Positions 53,658 through 63,188 of a stretch of DNA of 64,000 bases are shown here, one piece after another. The position numbers and the translations under genes are program-made. Source of the DNA: an uncultured Duncaniella sp. (GTDB taxonomy: Bacteria; Bacteroidota; Bacteroidia; Bacteroidales; Muribaculaceae). Location: positions 1-64,000 of the forward strand of contig NZ_CAJTQC010000010.1 of NCBI RefSeq assembly GCF_910578445.1. The letters are read 5' to 3'. The notes beneath the pieces were generated by a model, which worked only from the letters and a program-made list of their open reading frames with translations, ran no database searches and was not told where the DNA came from. Position 1 is the stretch's first letter; every line of letters starts with the position of its first letter.

Positions 53658-55436
53658 TTAGTTGTCGTTGTCGGGATCATCATCTTCGACAGGTTCTGTC
53701 ATGAGTGATACCGCACGGTCACGAAGTGCCCCCAATTTTCGGGCCAACCAGTTAGGGGTCTTTGTCTGCTGGGGTTCGACAGCCGGTTTAGCCGTATTCT
53801 CGGCAGCAGTGATGTTACGGGCCTGACTGCGATAGGGATTATCGGGAGTCTGTGGGGCCTGATAGGGGTGCTGTCCGGCCTGATAGGGATAACCGCCTGC
53901 GACCGGAGGCTGAGCCGGCTGAGGCTGCTGATATTGAGGTTGAGGCTGAGGCTGCTGATAGGAGGGCTGATATTGAGGCTGTACAGGCTGTGGCTGCACG
54001 GGCTGCTGCATCGGCTGCGGCTGTTGTACAGGCTGATATTGGGGTTGCTGCTGTACAGGCTGATAAGGCTGTTGCTGAGGCTGCTGATAGGGAGCGGCTT
54101 GCGGAGCCTGTTGAGACTGATAGGACGGCTGGTAAGGCTGTTGCTGAGGCTGGTAGGCCGGCTGCTGATAAACCGGAGCAGGTTCAGGGGCAGGCTGCAC
54201 CGGTTGTACAGGCTGAACAGGCTGCACAGGCTGAACCGGTTGTACCGGTTGCTGCTGTGACGCGGAAGCATAGGAATATTCAGGCATGATACGCTCCATG
54301 CACTCACGCACATCCTTTTCTTTGGCGGCAGCAGAGAGAAGTGATATAACGTCAACATGATCCGATCCATTCAGACGACCGTCAAGAATGCGTATACGGT
54401 TGGTCGGAGAACCGAAGCGCACGTTCATGGTCGTGAGATTGGACAGACGACGGTCGAATCCGTTGAGTTTCGCTCCGCGACCCACAAGGACTATACCTCC
54501 GGGAAGCTTGTCGGGGCTCAGCCCGGCATATTTGATCTGCTCGTTGATGTTGGACACAATTTCCCCGGCACGGGCGGCGACATAGTTGTTTATCTGAGCG
54601 AAATCAACACCGGCCACATTGTGAGGAATATTGGCTGAATCCGAATTTGGAAGGGCATTGCCACCTTCAATCTTCAAATCTTCAGCACGCTCTTCGAGAA
54701 TGTTGAGAGCCGTGATGTCGCGGGTTATATGACGCGACCCTATAGGTATTGTCGACAGATACATCAGCACACCGTTCTTGTAGATGGCAACAGTTGTCGT
54801 ATCAGCACCACAGTCAACAAACATACATCCCTGTCGCTTCTCCTCGGGATAAAGCACAAGGTCAGCTTCGGCAAGAGGACGGACAAAGAAATCGTTGATA
54901 GCTATGTGCAGACGCTCGTCAAGAACCATGTTGAGCTTGCGCATCAACTGGTCTCGGCAGCTGATGAGGTTGAGACGTGCGGAAATATGCGAACCGAACA
55001 TGCCGACAACTCTCGGAGCAGGAAAATTGTCGACACGGAATTCTTTTGGCGATACACCGACAATGGTGCGCTCATGGAGCTGAGTGCTGATAGCCTCGTC
55101 AGTGATATCCTTTATCATCGCATTTGTAATCTCCATCTCTGACATGAGGTTGCGTTCAATCACTTTATCCTCCGACATGAGTGAGCGACCTCCGACAGCC
55201 ACGTATACCCCGGTGATTTTTCGCTGAGGTTCGCGCTGCTCCAGACGATTGAGCACATTGCGTATGGCAGTTGCAGTTTCAAGGACATTGAGAATGCAAC
55301 CGTAGCGAACGCTGTCAATGAGCCTTTCCTCCTCGACAGTCTTGACACTCAACGTCCCTGAGGCATCTACCGTGCCTATCGCTCCTTTTATTTTTGAACT
55401 CCCTATTTCGAGAGCCACTATATATTTATCTTCCAT
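53658..55436 (-). CDS. ftsA: Cell division protein FtsA with long Pro/Gln-rich insert
   Basis: FtsA (592 residues) is the actin-like anchor that ties FtsZ to the membrane. The actin core fills about 1-385: IVALEIGSSKIKGAIG, VDCGADTTTVAIY and GIVLVGRGAKLNGF are visible. A Pro/Gln-rich low-complexity stretch (about 394-530) separates it from the C-terminal amphipathic helix (NWLARKLGALRDRAVSLM, about 562-580) that binds the membrane. An acidic tail ends it (EDDDPDNDN). Typical FtsA is about 420 residues, so the insert is the unusual part. It lies 74 nt before ftsZ. Confidence 0.94.
   Translation of the reverse strand: MEDKYIVALEIGSSKIKGAIGTVDASGTLSVKTVEEERLIDSVRYGCILNVLETATAIRNVLNRLEQREPQRKITGVYVAVGGRSLMSEDKVIERNLMSEMEITNAMIKDITDEAISTQLHERTIVGVSPKEFRVDNFPAPRVVGMFGSHISARLNLISCRDQLMRKLNMVLDERLHIAINDFFVRPLAEADLVLYPEEKRQGCMFVDCGADTTTVAIYKNGVLMYLSTIPIGSRHITRDITALNILEERAEDLKIEGGNALPNSDSANIPHNVAGVDFAQINNYVAARAGEIVSNINEQIKYAGLSPDKLPGGIVLVGRGAKLNGFDRRLSNLTTMNVRFGSPTNRIRILDGRLNGSDHVDVISLLSAAAKEKDVRECMERIMPEYSYASASQQQPVQPVQPVQPVQPVQPVQPAPEPAPVYQQPAYQPQQQPYQPSYQSQQAPQAAPYQQPQQQPYQPVQQQPQYQPVQQPQPMQQPVQPQPVQPQYQPSYQQPQPQPQYQQPQPAQPPVAGGYPYQAGQHPYQAPQTPDNPYRSQARNITAAENTAKPAVEPQQTKTPNWLARKLGALRDRAVSLMTEPVEDDDPDNDN
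53847..54257 (-). repeat. DNA encoding the Pro/Gln-rich repeats of FtsA
   Basis: Degenerate short repeats code for QPVQPVQ-like and QQPQYQ-like units (FtsA residues 394-530). Repeats of this kind can change length by slippage. The antisense strand is open in two frames because of the bias, so the long antisense ORFs here are shadows. Confidence 0.75.
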
Positions 55437-55465
55437 TGGAGATGTATGATTTATCGGATTAATTT

Positions 55466-56362
55466 TTAATGTTTCTGACTTGCCGGAATAGGCTTTTCAG
55501 AGTGGGCCTTTACACCGGGGACTGTCTGTCCGGGGGCTACCCCCTCGCCGGCAAGCATCGTTCCCATATCGACCGTCTCATCATCGTCATAGTGGACGGT
55601 CGGAACTTTCTGAGTGGCATGCCTGCGTTTCGAGGCCACAAGCTGCCCTTTCCATTTCAGAGTCAGGGTGTCGTATTTCTCCCAGCCCTGCTGGGGAAGC
55701 ACCTCTTTATAGAATCTCTTAAGCCGTGAGAACTTATCATCAAAACCTTCAGGCGCGCCGATGTTGATGACATGTTCGCGGATGACCGGTACAAGAATGA
55801 TGTCGGTCGGTGACTTGACCTTTATCATCGAGATATAGGAGTTCCACACCGAATCGTTAGAGATGTAGCTGAGCAACGGAAGCAGCGATTCAGGCGTGAA
55901 AGTCGAGTCGGGATATTCAAAACTTCCTTCAATCAAGGGGACATCCTTGTGGTAGCGCGCATCGGCGCTAACCTTCTTTCCGGCCTTGTTGATATAGTAT
56001 GAACCTCCGGGATAAAAGACACGTGCTACCGGAATAATGGGCACAGCCTTGATGCGGATAGTCCCGTCGGTCATGCGCAGCACTTCCACATCCTCGATCT
56101 TGTCAAGGTCGAGCAGATGCTTGCGTATTTTCTGAGTATTTATGTTGGCGAGAGCCATTCCGGGAGCTTTCTCCGGGAGGGAGTCAAGTTCACGGGCAAG
56201 TTCGCCGGCAGTCACAAAGCTGTTGCCGCTGTCGCTATCCTCGACCGATATTTCAAAAGCGCGACATAGCTGAGTATCGGCCTCGCTCACTGTCATCGAG
56301 AGGGCGACAATGAGATAGACGACAAGCATCAATGAAAATATGACCTTAAGATAGTCGGACAT
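55466..56362 (-). CDS. ftsQ: Cell division protein FtsQ
   Basis: This 298-residue bitopic protein has one N-terminal membrane helix (LKVIFSLMLVVYLIVALSM). The periplasmic part includes a POTRA-like region (about 60-125, with KIEDVEVLRMTDGTIRIKAVPIIP) and the FtsQ domain (PLIEGSFEYP). The C-terminal tail (about 235-298) is longer than usual and hydrophilic. The identity rests on position between murC and ftsA and the typical FtsQ pattern. Confidence 0.88.
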   Translation of the reverse strand: MSDYLKVIFSLMLVVYLIVALSMTVSEADTQLCRAFEISVEDSDSGNSFVTAGELARELDSLPEKAPGMALANINTQKIRKHLLDLDKIEDVEVLRMTDGTIRIKAVPIIPVARVFYPGGSYYINKAGKKVSADARYHKDVPLIEGSFEYPDSTFTPESLLPLLSYISNDSVWNSYISMIKVKSPTDIILVPVIREHVINIGAPEGFDDKFSRLKRFYKEVLPQQGWEKYDTLTLKWKGQLVASKRRHATQKVPTVHYDDDETVDMGTMLAGEGVAPGQTVPGVKAHSEKPIPASQKH

Positions 56363-56402
56363 GTCTATTCAAAATACGGTTTTTACGGTAAAAACAGCTT
56401 GA

Positions 56403-57791
56403 TTATTCTTGCAGTGAGCCAATGATTTGAGGGATATAGGTGTTTATATCTCCGGCTCCAAGGGTTAGTAGGATGTCAAAGTTACGATTTTTCAACGTTT
56501 CCACCAATTTTTCTTTGCTAATTAAGATTTTATCCTCACATTTAACACTGTCAAAGATGATCTGAGAGCTTATACCGTCAATCGGAGCTTCCCGGGCAGG
56601 ATAAATATCGAGCAAAACGAGCGAATCGGCAGCCGAAAGCGCGTCGGCAAATTCAGCCGCAAAATCACGTGTGCGTGAGTAGAGATGGGGCTGGAATGCG
56701 ACTGTCAGTCTGCGGCCCGGATAAAGGGCCTTGACCGATTCGATTGACTTTCGAATTTCCTCGGGATGGTGGGCATAATCATCGATAATGACATGTCCCG
56801 CACCGTTATCTTCCTTGAGATGTGTCTCGAATCGGCGTTTAGTCCCGCGATATGAGCTTATGGCCTCGCGGATAACCTCAGGTTCCCACGCGTTTGTCAG
56901 ACACACCGCAGCCACGGCCGCTATCGCATTCTCGATGTTCACCTCGACTGGGACTCCGAGATTCACGTTGCGGATAGTACCTCTGGGGGTTACGATGTCA
57001 AACGTTATATTGCCGGGTTCACGACGGATATATGTCGCATGGAAATCACCTTTATCGCGCGAATAAGTCAGGACGCGCACACCCTCCTGCGGTCTGGGGC
57101 GCAATTTGAGATCCTCATGAATCACAAGCGAACCGCCGGGACGGATAAGTTCGGTGAAATGCGCGAAACTCTCAAGATAAGCCTCCTCATCGCCGTATAT
57201 GTCAAGATGATCCGGATCGGTAGCCGTAATCACAGCCACATAAGGAGTCAGATGATGGAAAGACCTGTCAAACTCGTCGGCCTCAATGACACTGAAATCC
57301 GACGAGGGGCTGAGAAGAAAATTAGTACCGTAGTTGATGAGTTCACCGCCAAGGAAGGCATTACATCCGACCGAACCGCTTGCGAGAATATGTGCGGCCA
57401 TTGATGAAGTGGTTGTTTTACCGTGAGTTCCGGCAAAACAGAGTGAACGTGACGAACGGGTGATAAGTCCGAGGACGGCCGCGCGTTTCATGACATCGAA
57501 TCCGTTGTCACGGAAATATACCAGAATCGGTAGATCGGCCGGAACAGCCGGAGTGTAGACGACAAGTGTAGTAGCCGGATTACGGAAATCAGCAGGAATC
57601 GTATCAGCACTCTCGTCAAATGAAATGTCGACACCTTCACTGCGCAACTCATCGGTCAGCGCTGTGGACGCACGGTCATATCCGGCAACCTTTTTACCCT
57701 TGGCAAGAAAATAGCGTTCGAGAGCTGCCATGCCGATGCCACCTGCACCGACAAAATATATATTCTGTATGTTAGTCAAGTCTTTGTTCAT
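56403..57791 (-). CDS. murC: UDP-N-acetylmuramate-L-alanine ligase
   Basis: MurC (462 residues) adds L-alanine to UDP-MurNAc, the first amino acid of the peptide stem. The nucleotide-binding motif IYFVGAGGIGMAALERY is at the start. The ATP-binding GTHGKTTTSSM is at 121-130, and the central ligase motifs VIEADEFDRSF and ATDPDHLDIYG are visible. IIDDYAHHPEEIRKSIE is in the C-terminal domain. It lies between murG and ftsQ. Confidence 0.95.
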   Translation of the reverse strand: MNKDLTNIQNIYFVGAGGIGMAALERYFLAKGKKVAGYDRASTALTDELRSEGVDISFDESADTIPADFRNPATTLVVYTPAVPADLPILVYFRDNGFDVMKRAAVLGLITRSSRSLCFAGTHGKTTTSSMAAHILASGSVGCNAFLGGELINYGTNFLLSPSSDFSVIEADEFDRSFHHLTPYVAVITATDPDHLDIYGDEEAYLESFAHFTELIRPGGSLVIHEDLKLRPRPQEGVRVLTYSRDKGDFHATYIRREPGNITFDIVTPRGTIRNVNLGVPVEVNIENAIAAVAAVCLTNAWEPEVIREAISSYRGTKRRFETHLKEDNGAGHVIIDDYAHHPEEIRKSIESVKALYPGRRLTVAFQPHLYSRTRDFAAEFADALSAADSLVLLDIYPAREAPIDGISSQIIFDSVKCEDKILISKEKLVETLKNRNFDILLTLGAGDINTYIPQIIGSLQE

Positions 57792-57843
57792 GACATATTC
57801 CCTTTAGATGATTATAAATGAGGAGCTTTATTGATAAGGATTT

Positions 57844-58974
57844 TTATCTTCCAAGAATTTCCGTTATCTTGTCGACTATTATCTCATCGGCGTTTTTCAA
57901 AGCCATTTTAGAGATTTCCCGGCTCAGAGCCTTACGTTTTTCAGGCTCGTCGATAAGCTCGGAAATAGTCTGAGGCAGTTCACGGACGGCATCGGCATCG
58001 AGAATCATCACGGCAGCACCATTGGTCGACAGGGCCTCGGCATTATGCCTCTGATGGTCCTCGGCCACATTTGGCGAGGGGATAAGGATGCACGCCTTTG
58101 CAAGATTCTGAAGTTCCGAAATTGTCCCCGCACCGGCACGCGACACGACTAAATCGGCAGCACGATAGGCGGTAGCCATATCCGATATAAAGGTCATGGC
58201 TTTAACATTGTCATAACCGGCTGCCGTCGACTGGAATTCTTTTTCGCCATAGCGGCCGGTCTGCCACAAGAGACTGATACCCTTGTTGTGAAGCATGGGG
58301 AGCGAGGCGGCGATAGCCTCGTTTACGGTGCGCGCACCAAGGCTTCCACCTACAGAGAGAATCAGGGGACGGTCGGCATCGAAGCCCAGCTTAACTTTCG
58401 CTTCGCGCTGCGACAACGAACAGCCGTCGAGATCGCTACGCACAGGGTTTCCGGTCTTGATTATAACATCGGCCGGGAAGAAACGCTCCATGCCGTCATA
58501 TGCCACGCATATAGCCTCAGCCTTGCGTGCAAGAAGTTTGTTGGTCACGCCGGCGTAGGAATTCTGCTCCTGCAGAAGTGTCGGGACACCCTGCTTCTGA
58601 GCCTGTTTCAACACCGGACCACTCGCATAGCCTCCCACACCGATTGCAATGTCAGGCTTGAATTGGCGGACAATCCTGCGGGCCTTGCGGAGCGATTTCC
58701 ATAGTTTAATCAACACTCCGAAGTTACGCCACAGACGCTTGCGGTCAAATCCGGCCACAGGCAATCCCTCGATAGGATAGCCGGCTGCCGGGACACGCTC
58801 CATCTCCATGCGGCCTTGCGCACCGACAAAAAGGATGTCAGCATCGGGATAACGACGCCTGATGGCATTCGCTATCGAAAGCGCCGGGAAGATATGTCCA
58901 CCCGTTCCTCCGCCTGAAATCAGCACTCGTTTCACGGCGGGACTTCCGTTACCTTGATTCCTTGAATCTGTCAT
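57844..58974 (-). CDS. murG: UDP-N-acetylglucosamine-N-acetylmuramyl-(pentapeptide) pyrophosphoryl-undecaprenol N-acetylglucosamine transferase
   Basis: MurG (376 residues) makes lipid II from lipid I on the cytoplasmic face of the inner membrane. The N-terminal glycine-rich loop is in ISGGGTGGHIFPALSIANAI. The C-terminal nucleotide-sugar site is VSRAGAGTISELQNLAKACILIPSP, and GVGGYASGPVLKQA is conserved. The start ATG 58974 leaves a short extension before the loop. It lies 52 nt before murC. Confidence 0.95.
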   Translation of the reverse strand: MTDSRNQGNGSPAVKRVLISGGGTGGHIFPALSIANAIRRRYPDADILFVGAQGRMEMERVPAAGYPIEGLPVAGFDRKRLWRNFGVLIKLWKSLRKARRIVRQFKPDIAIGVGGYASGPVLKQAQKQGVPTLLQEQNSYAGVTNKLLARKAEAICVAYDGMERFFPADVIIKTGNPVRSDLDGCSLSQREAKVKLGFDADRPLILSVGGSLGARTVNEAIAASLPMLHNKGISLLWQTGRYGEKEFQSTAAGYDNVKAMTFISDMATAYRAADLVVSRAGAGTISELQNLAKACILIPSPNVAEDHQRHNAEALSTNGAAVMILDADAVRELPQTISELIDEPEKRKALSREISKMALKNADEIIVDKITEILGR

Positions 58975-59063
58975 AGTCGTATCTTCGTTTATTATTTAGA
59001 AACCTTTAAAAGTGGTAATTTACATTTCAATTACAAATTTAACACTTATAAAGCCTTTATTGC

Positions 59064-60395
59064 TCACAACTGCATCTGATTTTCTGCATCGAACTGTTCG
59101 GGAAGTGCATCAATCTCATCGCGTATATCCTGTTTACGGCTTCCCTGCCGTGTGGCTGTCCGGCTTATCGAAAGCATTATTCCGAATGCTATGGCGGTGA
59201 CTGCAATTGAAGTTCCGCCTTTCGACAGCAATGGGAGCGGTTGGCCTGAAACCGGGAAGAATCCGCTCACAATGCCCATGTGGAACAGGGCCTGAAACAC
59301 AATCATGATAGCCATGCCGATGACCACAAGAGCCGGATAAGTGCGGTTGCAGTGCGAGGCTATGCCCAAAGCGCGTCCGAGCAACCACAGATAGAGAACC
59401 AGCACCACGATTCCACCGATTAGACCGAGCTCCTCAATGATAATCGCAAATATATAGTCGGAAAAAGCCAAGGGCAACCGCGAAGCCTCACGTGAATTGC
59501 CCGGCCCTACCCCATAGATGCCACCATTGGCCTGTGCCATGTATGAAAGAATCTCCTGACGGTTCTTGCCCGTTGCCGGAATTTCCCATTTAGGGACAGA
59601 ATCCTGACCATGACGCTGAAGACGGGCAATCCATGTGTCGAGACGTGTCGGATTTTTCTTCTCCTTGCCATCAATCATTTCAACCTTCTGCTCGGCATCA
59701 GCCGGAATATCTTTCGGTTCGCTTAATAGCAGATATAATATAAAAACTCCGCCACATGCGGCATAAGCAACCGTAAGGACCAGAAGATGGACAAGCCTCA
59801 CGCCGCCGACAATCATCATCGAATAGCTGATAGACAACAGAAGCAATGTGTTGGTCAGACCCTGCTCAATCAGCAGACCACTTAGCATCAACACTATAAC
59901 TCCGGAGTAGATCACAGCATTCGACGTAACGCCAACCTTCTGTGTGTTGGGATTCCACGACATGACGAGGGCTATCAGCAACACAGCCGACAATTTGACC
60001 ATTTCGGCCGGATAGATACCTATACCTAAAATCGTAAGCGACCGTCGTGCACCGTTGACAATCTCACCGAAAAACATCACATAGACCATCATGACCACAC
60101 TGACAGCGGCAAATCCGAGAGTCAGTGGGATGAACTCCGAGTAGTGGCGTTTCGACAGGAACCAGACAATCAGAGCACCGCCGCCAAGCATGACGAGATG
60201 ACGTATGATAGGCCCCATCACACCTATCGACGAACTTGCGACCTCGCGCGACGAAGCGCTGTAGAGTTCGATTGTAGATATGATGCACAGGGCTATGAAT
60301 ATACCCCAGATATGTTTGTCGGCCTTGGCGACAGCCTTCGGTTTTACGGTTGACTGCTGCTCATCGACCTGAATGGAGGGAGATTCAACTGACAC
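59064..60395 (-). CDS. ftsW: SEDS-family glycosyltransferase FtsW
   Basis: FtsW (443 residues) is the septal peptidoglycan polymerase with about 10 membrane helices. The conserved GIVSGFFPVSGQPLPLLSKGG loop and the YIFAIIIEELGLIGG segment identify it. A larger external loop carries SEPKDIPADAEQKVE. The N-terminal 25 residues are cytoplasmic and hydrophilic. The C-terminal tail is acidic. Its place between murD and murG supports FtsW over RodA. Confidence 0.93.
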   Translation of the reverse strand: MSVESPSIQVDEQQSTVKPKAVAKADKHIWGIFIALCIISTIELYSASSREVASSSIGVMGPIIRHLVMLGGGALIVWFLSKRHYSEFIPLTLGFAAVSVVMMVYVMFFGEIVNGARRSLTILGIGIYPAEMVKLSAVLLIALVMSWNPNTQKVGVTSNAVIYSGVIVLMLSGLLIEQGLTNTLLLLSISYSMMIVGGVRLVHLLVLTVAYAACGGVFILYLLLSEPKDIPADAEQKVEMIDGKEKKNPTRLDTWIARLQRHGQDSVPKWEIPATGKNRQEILSYMAQANGGIYGVGPGNSREASRLPLAFSDYIFAIIIEELGLIGGIVVLVLYLWLLGRALGIASHCNRTYPALVVIGMAIMIVFQALFHMGIVSGFFPVSGQPLPLLSKGGTSIAVTAIAFGIMLSISRTATRQGSRKQDIRDEIDALPEQFDAENQMQL

Positions 60396-60478
60396 TTATT
60401 TCTAATTATTAAGGATGAATTTATTGATGACAAAGTATTGAGCTATGTGGAGAGAAGGACCAAGCCTTGACCGAAGTT

Positions 60479-61825
60479 TCAAGCCTTAAGCCTTCCGACC
60501 TGCTCCTTGAACTTGCGGCCTCTGTCTTCGTAGCTACTGAATAGATCAAAGCTCGCACAACATGGCGAAAGCAGCACAGTGTCGCCCGGAGATGCGATCG
60601 ACGCACATTTTCCGACAGCTTCTTCAATGGAATGTGTGTCGTAGATTTCCGGGACTTCATTGCCGAAGAAGTCAAGCAGTTTTGCGTTATCCTTGCCCAT
60701 GCAGACAATGGCCTTGACCTTCTCCCTGACCAACGGAAGGATTTCACTGTAATCGTTGCCCTTATCCTTGCCGCCAAGAATCAGAACCGTATTCTCCGGC
60801 ATAGATTCAAGCGCATACCAGCAAGAGTTGACATTGGTAGCCTTGGAGTCATTGATATAACGCACTCCGTTGACTGTCGCAACGTATTCCAGCCTATGTT
60901 CCACGCCCTCGAAATCGCCGAGAGCCTCGCGGATTTCTTCCTTGTCAATATCAAGGATGCAGGCCGAAAGAGCCGCCGCCATAGAGTTGTAGAGATTGTG
61001 GAGACCGTTGAGCGAGAGTTCCGCACGCGGCATGTTGAGCGAGGTTTCAGGCGTATCTATTACGAGCGAAGACTCATCGTCGACCCAAGCACGGCTTCCC
61101 TGCTCATGGTGTTCGGCAAAGGGAAACATCTGCGCCTCCGTACGTATGCGTTCAAGCTGGCGGGCAATCACAGGGTCATCCTGCCAATAGATGAAAGCAT
61201 CCTGCGGAGTAAGATTGTTAAGAATGCGGAACTTGGCATTGATATAGTTCTGCATCTTATACTCATATCTGTCAAGATGGTCGGGGGTGATGTTGAGAAT
61301 CACTGCAATATTCGCCCTGAACGAATACATGTTTTCCAACTGAAAACTTGACAGCTCGATGACATAGACATCATGATGGTCACGCGCGACCTGAAGCGCA
61401 AGACTGCGGCCGACGTTACCTGCGAGGCCGACATTGAGGCCTGCATTTTTAAGTATATGGTAGGTGAGGAGCGTGGTGGTAGTCTTGCCGTTGCTACCGG
61501 TGATGCAGACCATCTTTGCATCCGTATAGCGTCCGGCAAACTCGATTTCAGAAATCACCGGAATACCTTTCTCAGTGATAGCCTTCATGACCGGGGTCGA
61601 AGGAGCTATTCCGGGACTCTTGACCACCTCGTCGGCTGCAAGAATACGATCCATGGAATGACGGCCGTCCTCCCACTCGATGCCTTCTTCATCAAGCTGC
61701 CGACGATAGTTGTCGGCTATCGTTCCATAGTCGCTTAGAAAGACGTTCATTCCTTTTTCCTTGCCGAGGATGGCGGCTCCGACACCGCTTTCTCCTCCGC
61801 CGAGTACTACGAGATTTTTTGACAT
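60479..61825 (-). CDS. murD: UDP-N-acetylmuramoyl-L-alanine-D-glutamate ligase
   Basis: MurD (448 residues) adds D-glutamate to the peptide stem. It begins with VVLGGGESGVGAAIL. The ATP-binding loop GSNGKTTTT is at 110-118. IVLSSFQLE-like ELSSFQLENM and NITPDHLDRY lie in the central domain, and YINDSKATNVNSCWYALES is in the C-terminal half. It lies 34 nt after mraY and 83 nt before ftsW. Confidence 0.95.
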   Translation of the reverse strand: MSKNLVVLGGGESGVGAAILGKEKGMNVFLSDYGTIADNYRRQLDEEGIEWEDGRHSMDRILAADEVVKSPGIAPSTPVMKAITEKGIPVISEIEFAGRYTDAKMVCITGSNGKTTTTLLTYHILKNAGLNVGLAGNVGRSLALQVARDHHDVYVIELSSFQLENMYSFRANIAVILNITPDHLDRYEYKMQNYINAKFRILNNLTPQDAFIYWQDDPVIARQLERIRTEAQMFPFAEHHEQGSRAWVDDESSLVIDTPETSLNMPRAELSLNGLHNLYNSMAAALSACILDIDKEEIREALGDFEGVEHRLEYVATVNGVRYINDSKATNVNSCWYALESMPENTVLILGGKDKGNDYSEILPLVREKVKAIVCMGKDNAKLLDFFGNEVPEIYDTHSIEEAVGKCASIASPGDTVLLSPCCASFDLFSSYEDRGRKFKEQVGRLKA

Positions 61826-61858
61826 TTCGTTGTTTTTTTATTGTTGAGGTCAGGATTG

Positions 61859-63124
61859 TTACCTGATTTTAAGAGTTACAAAAGTAATGACGGCAAGGAA
61901 TATGCCGACAATCCAGAAGCGGGTGACAATCTTCGACTCCGGAATAGCTCTTAAAGGAGCTTGAATCAGAGCCTCGATTCCCGAATTGCCCGGTTTCTGA
62001 TAGTGATGGTGGAGCGGGGTCATCTTGAATATGCGACGACCCTGACCATACTTCTTCTTGGTGTATTTGAAATAGGCCACCTGAAGCATGACAGACAGGT
62101 CCTCCACAAAAAATATCGCGCACAGTATGGGGATAAGCAATTCCTTGTGGATGAGGATTGCAAACACGGCTATGATGCCACCGATGGTCAGCGAGCCTGT
62201 GTCGCCCATGAATACCTGAGCCGGATAGGCATTATACCACAGGAAGCCTATCAGCGCCCCGATGAAAGCCGACATGAACACAACGAGTTCCGACGACTGC
62301 GGTATATACATTATATTAAGGTATGTCGAGTAGATGACATTGCCTCCGAGATAGGCCATGATGGCAAGAGCCACACAGATGATAGCCGATGTCCCCGCGC
62401 ACAGCCCATCAAGTCCGTCGGTAAGATTAGCACCGTTACTTGTAGCCGCCACGACGACAATGACCACGATGACAAACACAATCCAACCTCCGGCCTGTGC
62501 ATAGGGCCCCATCCATTGTGTAAGATAGGCATAGTCAAAGTTATTGTCCTTGACAAAAGGAATGGTTGTCTGTGTGGATTTCACATCATGCGAATCCGAG
62601 ATATATACCGATTCAACATTATTCTCTGTAGATTCAACCGGTATAACCTCACGCTGAGTTATGTCAGGGCTGAAATACATGGTAAGACCGACGATAAGGC
62701 CGAGTCCGACCTGACCGATAATCTTGAACTTGCCTTTCATCCCTTCCTTGTCGTGTTTCGCCACCTTAATATAATCATCGCAGAAACCGAGCGATCCGAG
62801 CCAGATGGTCGATATTATCATGAGCAACATATATATGTTACTGAGATCGCCAACAAGCAGACAAGGGACAAGTATGGATATGATTATTATCACACCTCCC
62901 ATAGTCGGAGTACCCGTCTTCTGCATCTGGCCTTCAAGCCCGAGGTCACGGATAATCTCACCAACCTGCATAAGCTGGAGACGGTCGATGATCTTACGTC
63001 CGAACACAAGCGCGATGAAAAGCGACAGCAGCAGCGCCGCTCCCGAACGGAAAGTGATGTAGCTCATCAGACGAGAGCCGGGGAAATTATATTCCTGTAG
63101 AAATTCAAACAGATAGTAAAGCAC
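61859..63124 (-). CDS. mraY: Phospho-N-acetylmuramoyl-pentapeptide transferase
   Basis: MraY (421 residues) transfers phospho-MurNAc-pentapeptide to undecaprenyl phosphate, forming lipid I. The catalytic aspartates are in [17 protein letters not shown] and [12 protein letters not shown]. The histidine motif MTPLHHHYQ is near the end. About ten membrane helices are predicted. A hydrophilic insert of about 60 residues ([18 protein letters not shown] to the next helix) makes it longer than the E. coli enzyme, as is usual in Bacteroidetes. Confidence 0.95.
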   Translation of the reverse strand: MLYYLFEFLQEYNFPGSRLMSYITFRSGAALLLSLFIALVFGRKIIDRLQLMQVGEIIRDLGLEGQMQKTGTPTMGGVIIIISILVPCLLVGDLSNIYMLLMIISTIWLGSLGFCDDYIKVAKHDKEGMKGKFKIIGQVGLGLIVGLTMYFSPDITQREVIPVESTENNVESVYISDSHDVKSTQTTIPFVKDNNFDYAYLTQWMGPYAQAGGWIVFVIVVIVVVAATSNGANLTDGLDGLCAGTSAIICVALAIMAYLGGNVIYSTYLNIMYIPQSSELVVFMSAFIGALIGFLWYNAYPAQVFMGDTGSLTIGGIIAVFAILIHKELLIPILCAIFFVEDLSVMLQVAYFKYTKKKYGQGRRIFKMTPLHHHYQKPGNSGIEALIQAPLRAIPESKIVTRFWIVGIFLAVITFVTLKIR

Positions 63125-63188
63125 TTTTCTTAATCTGATTTTTTACGTTTTGGTTAAAACAATCGCGTTCTTTATAGTAGCACGATTG

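Noticed and set aside
53699..54370. Long open frames on both strands (up to 223 codons) over the ftsA repeat region
   Set aside because: They are shadows of the Pro/Gln-rich repeats of ftsA; composition is low-complexity with no start signals or domains.
61961..63100. A 379-codon plus-strand frame opposite mraY
   Set aside because: It lies wholly inside the well-supported mraY and reads as a reverse complement of membrane-helix codons, with no family match.
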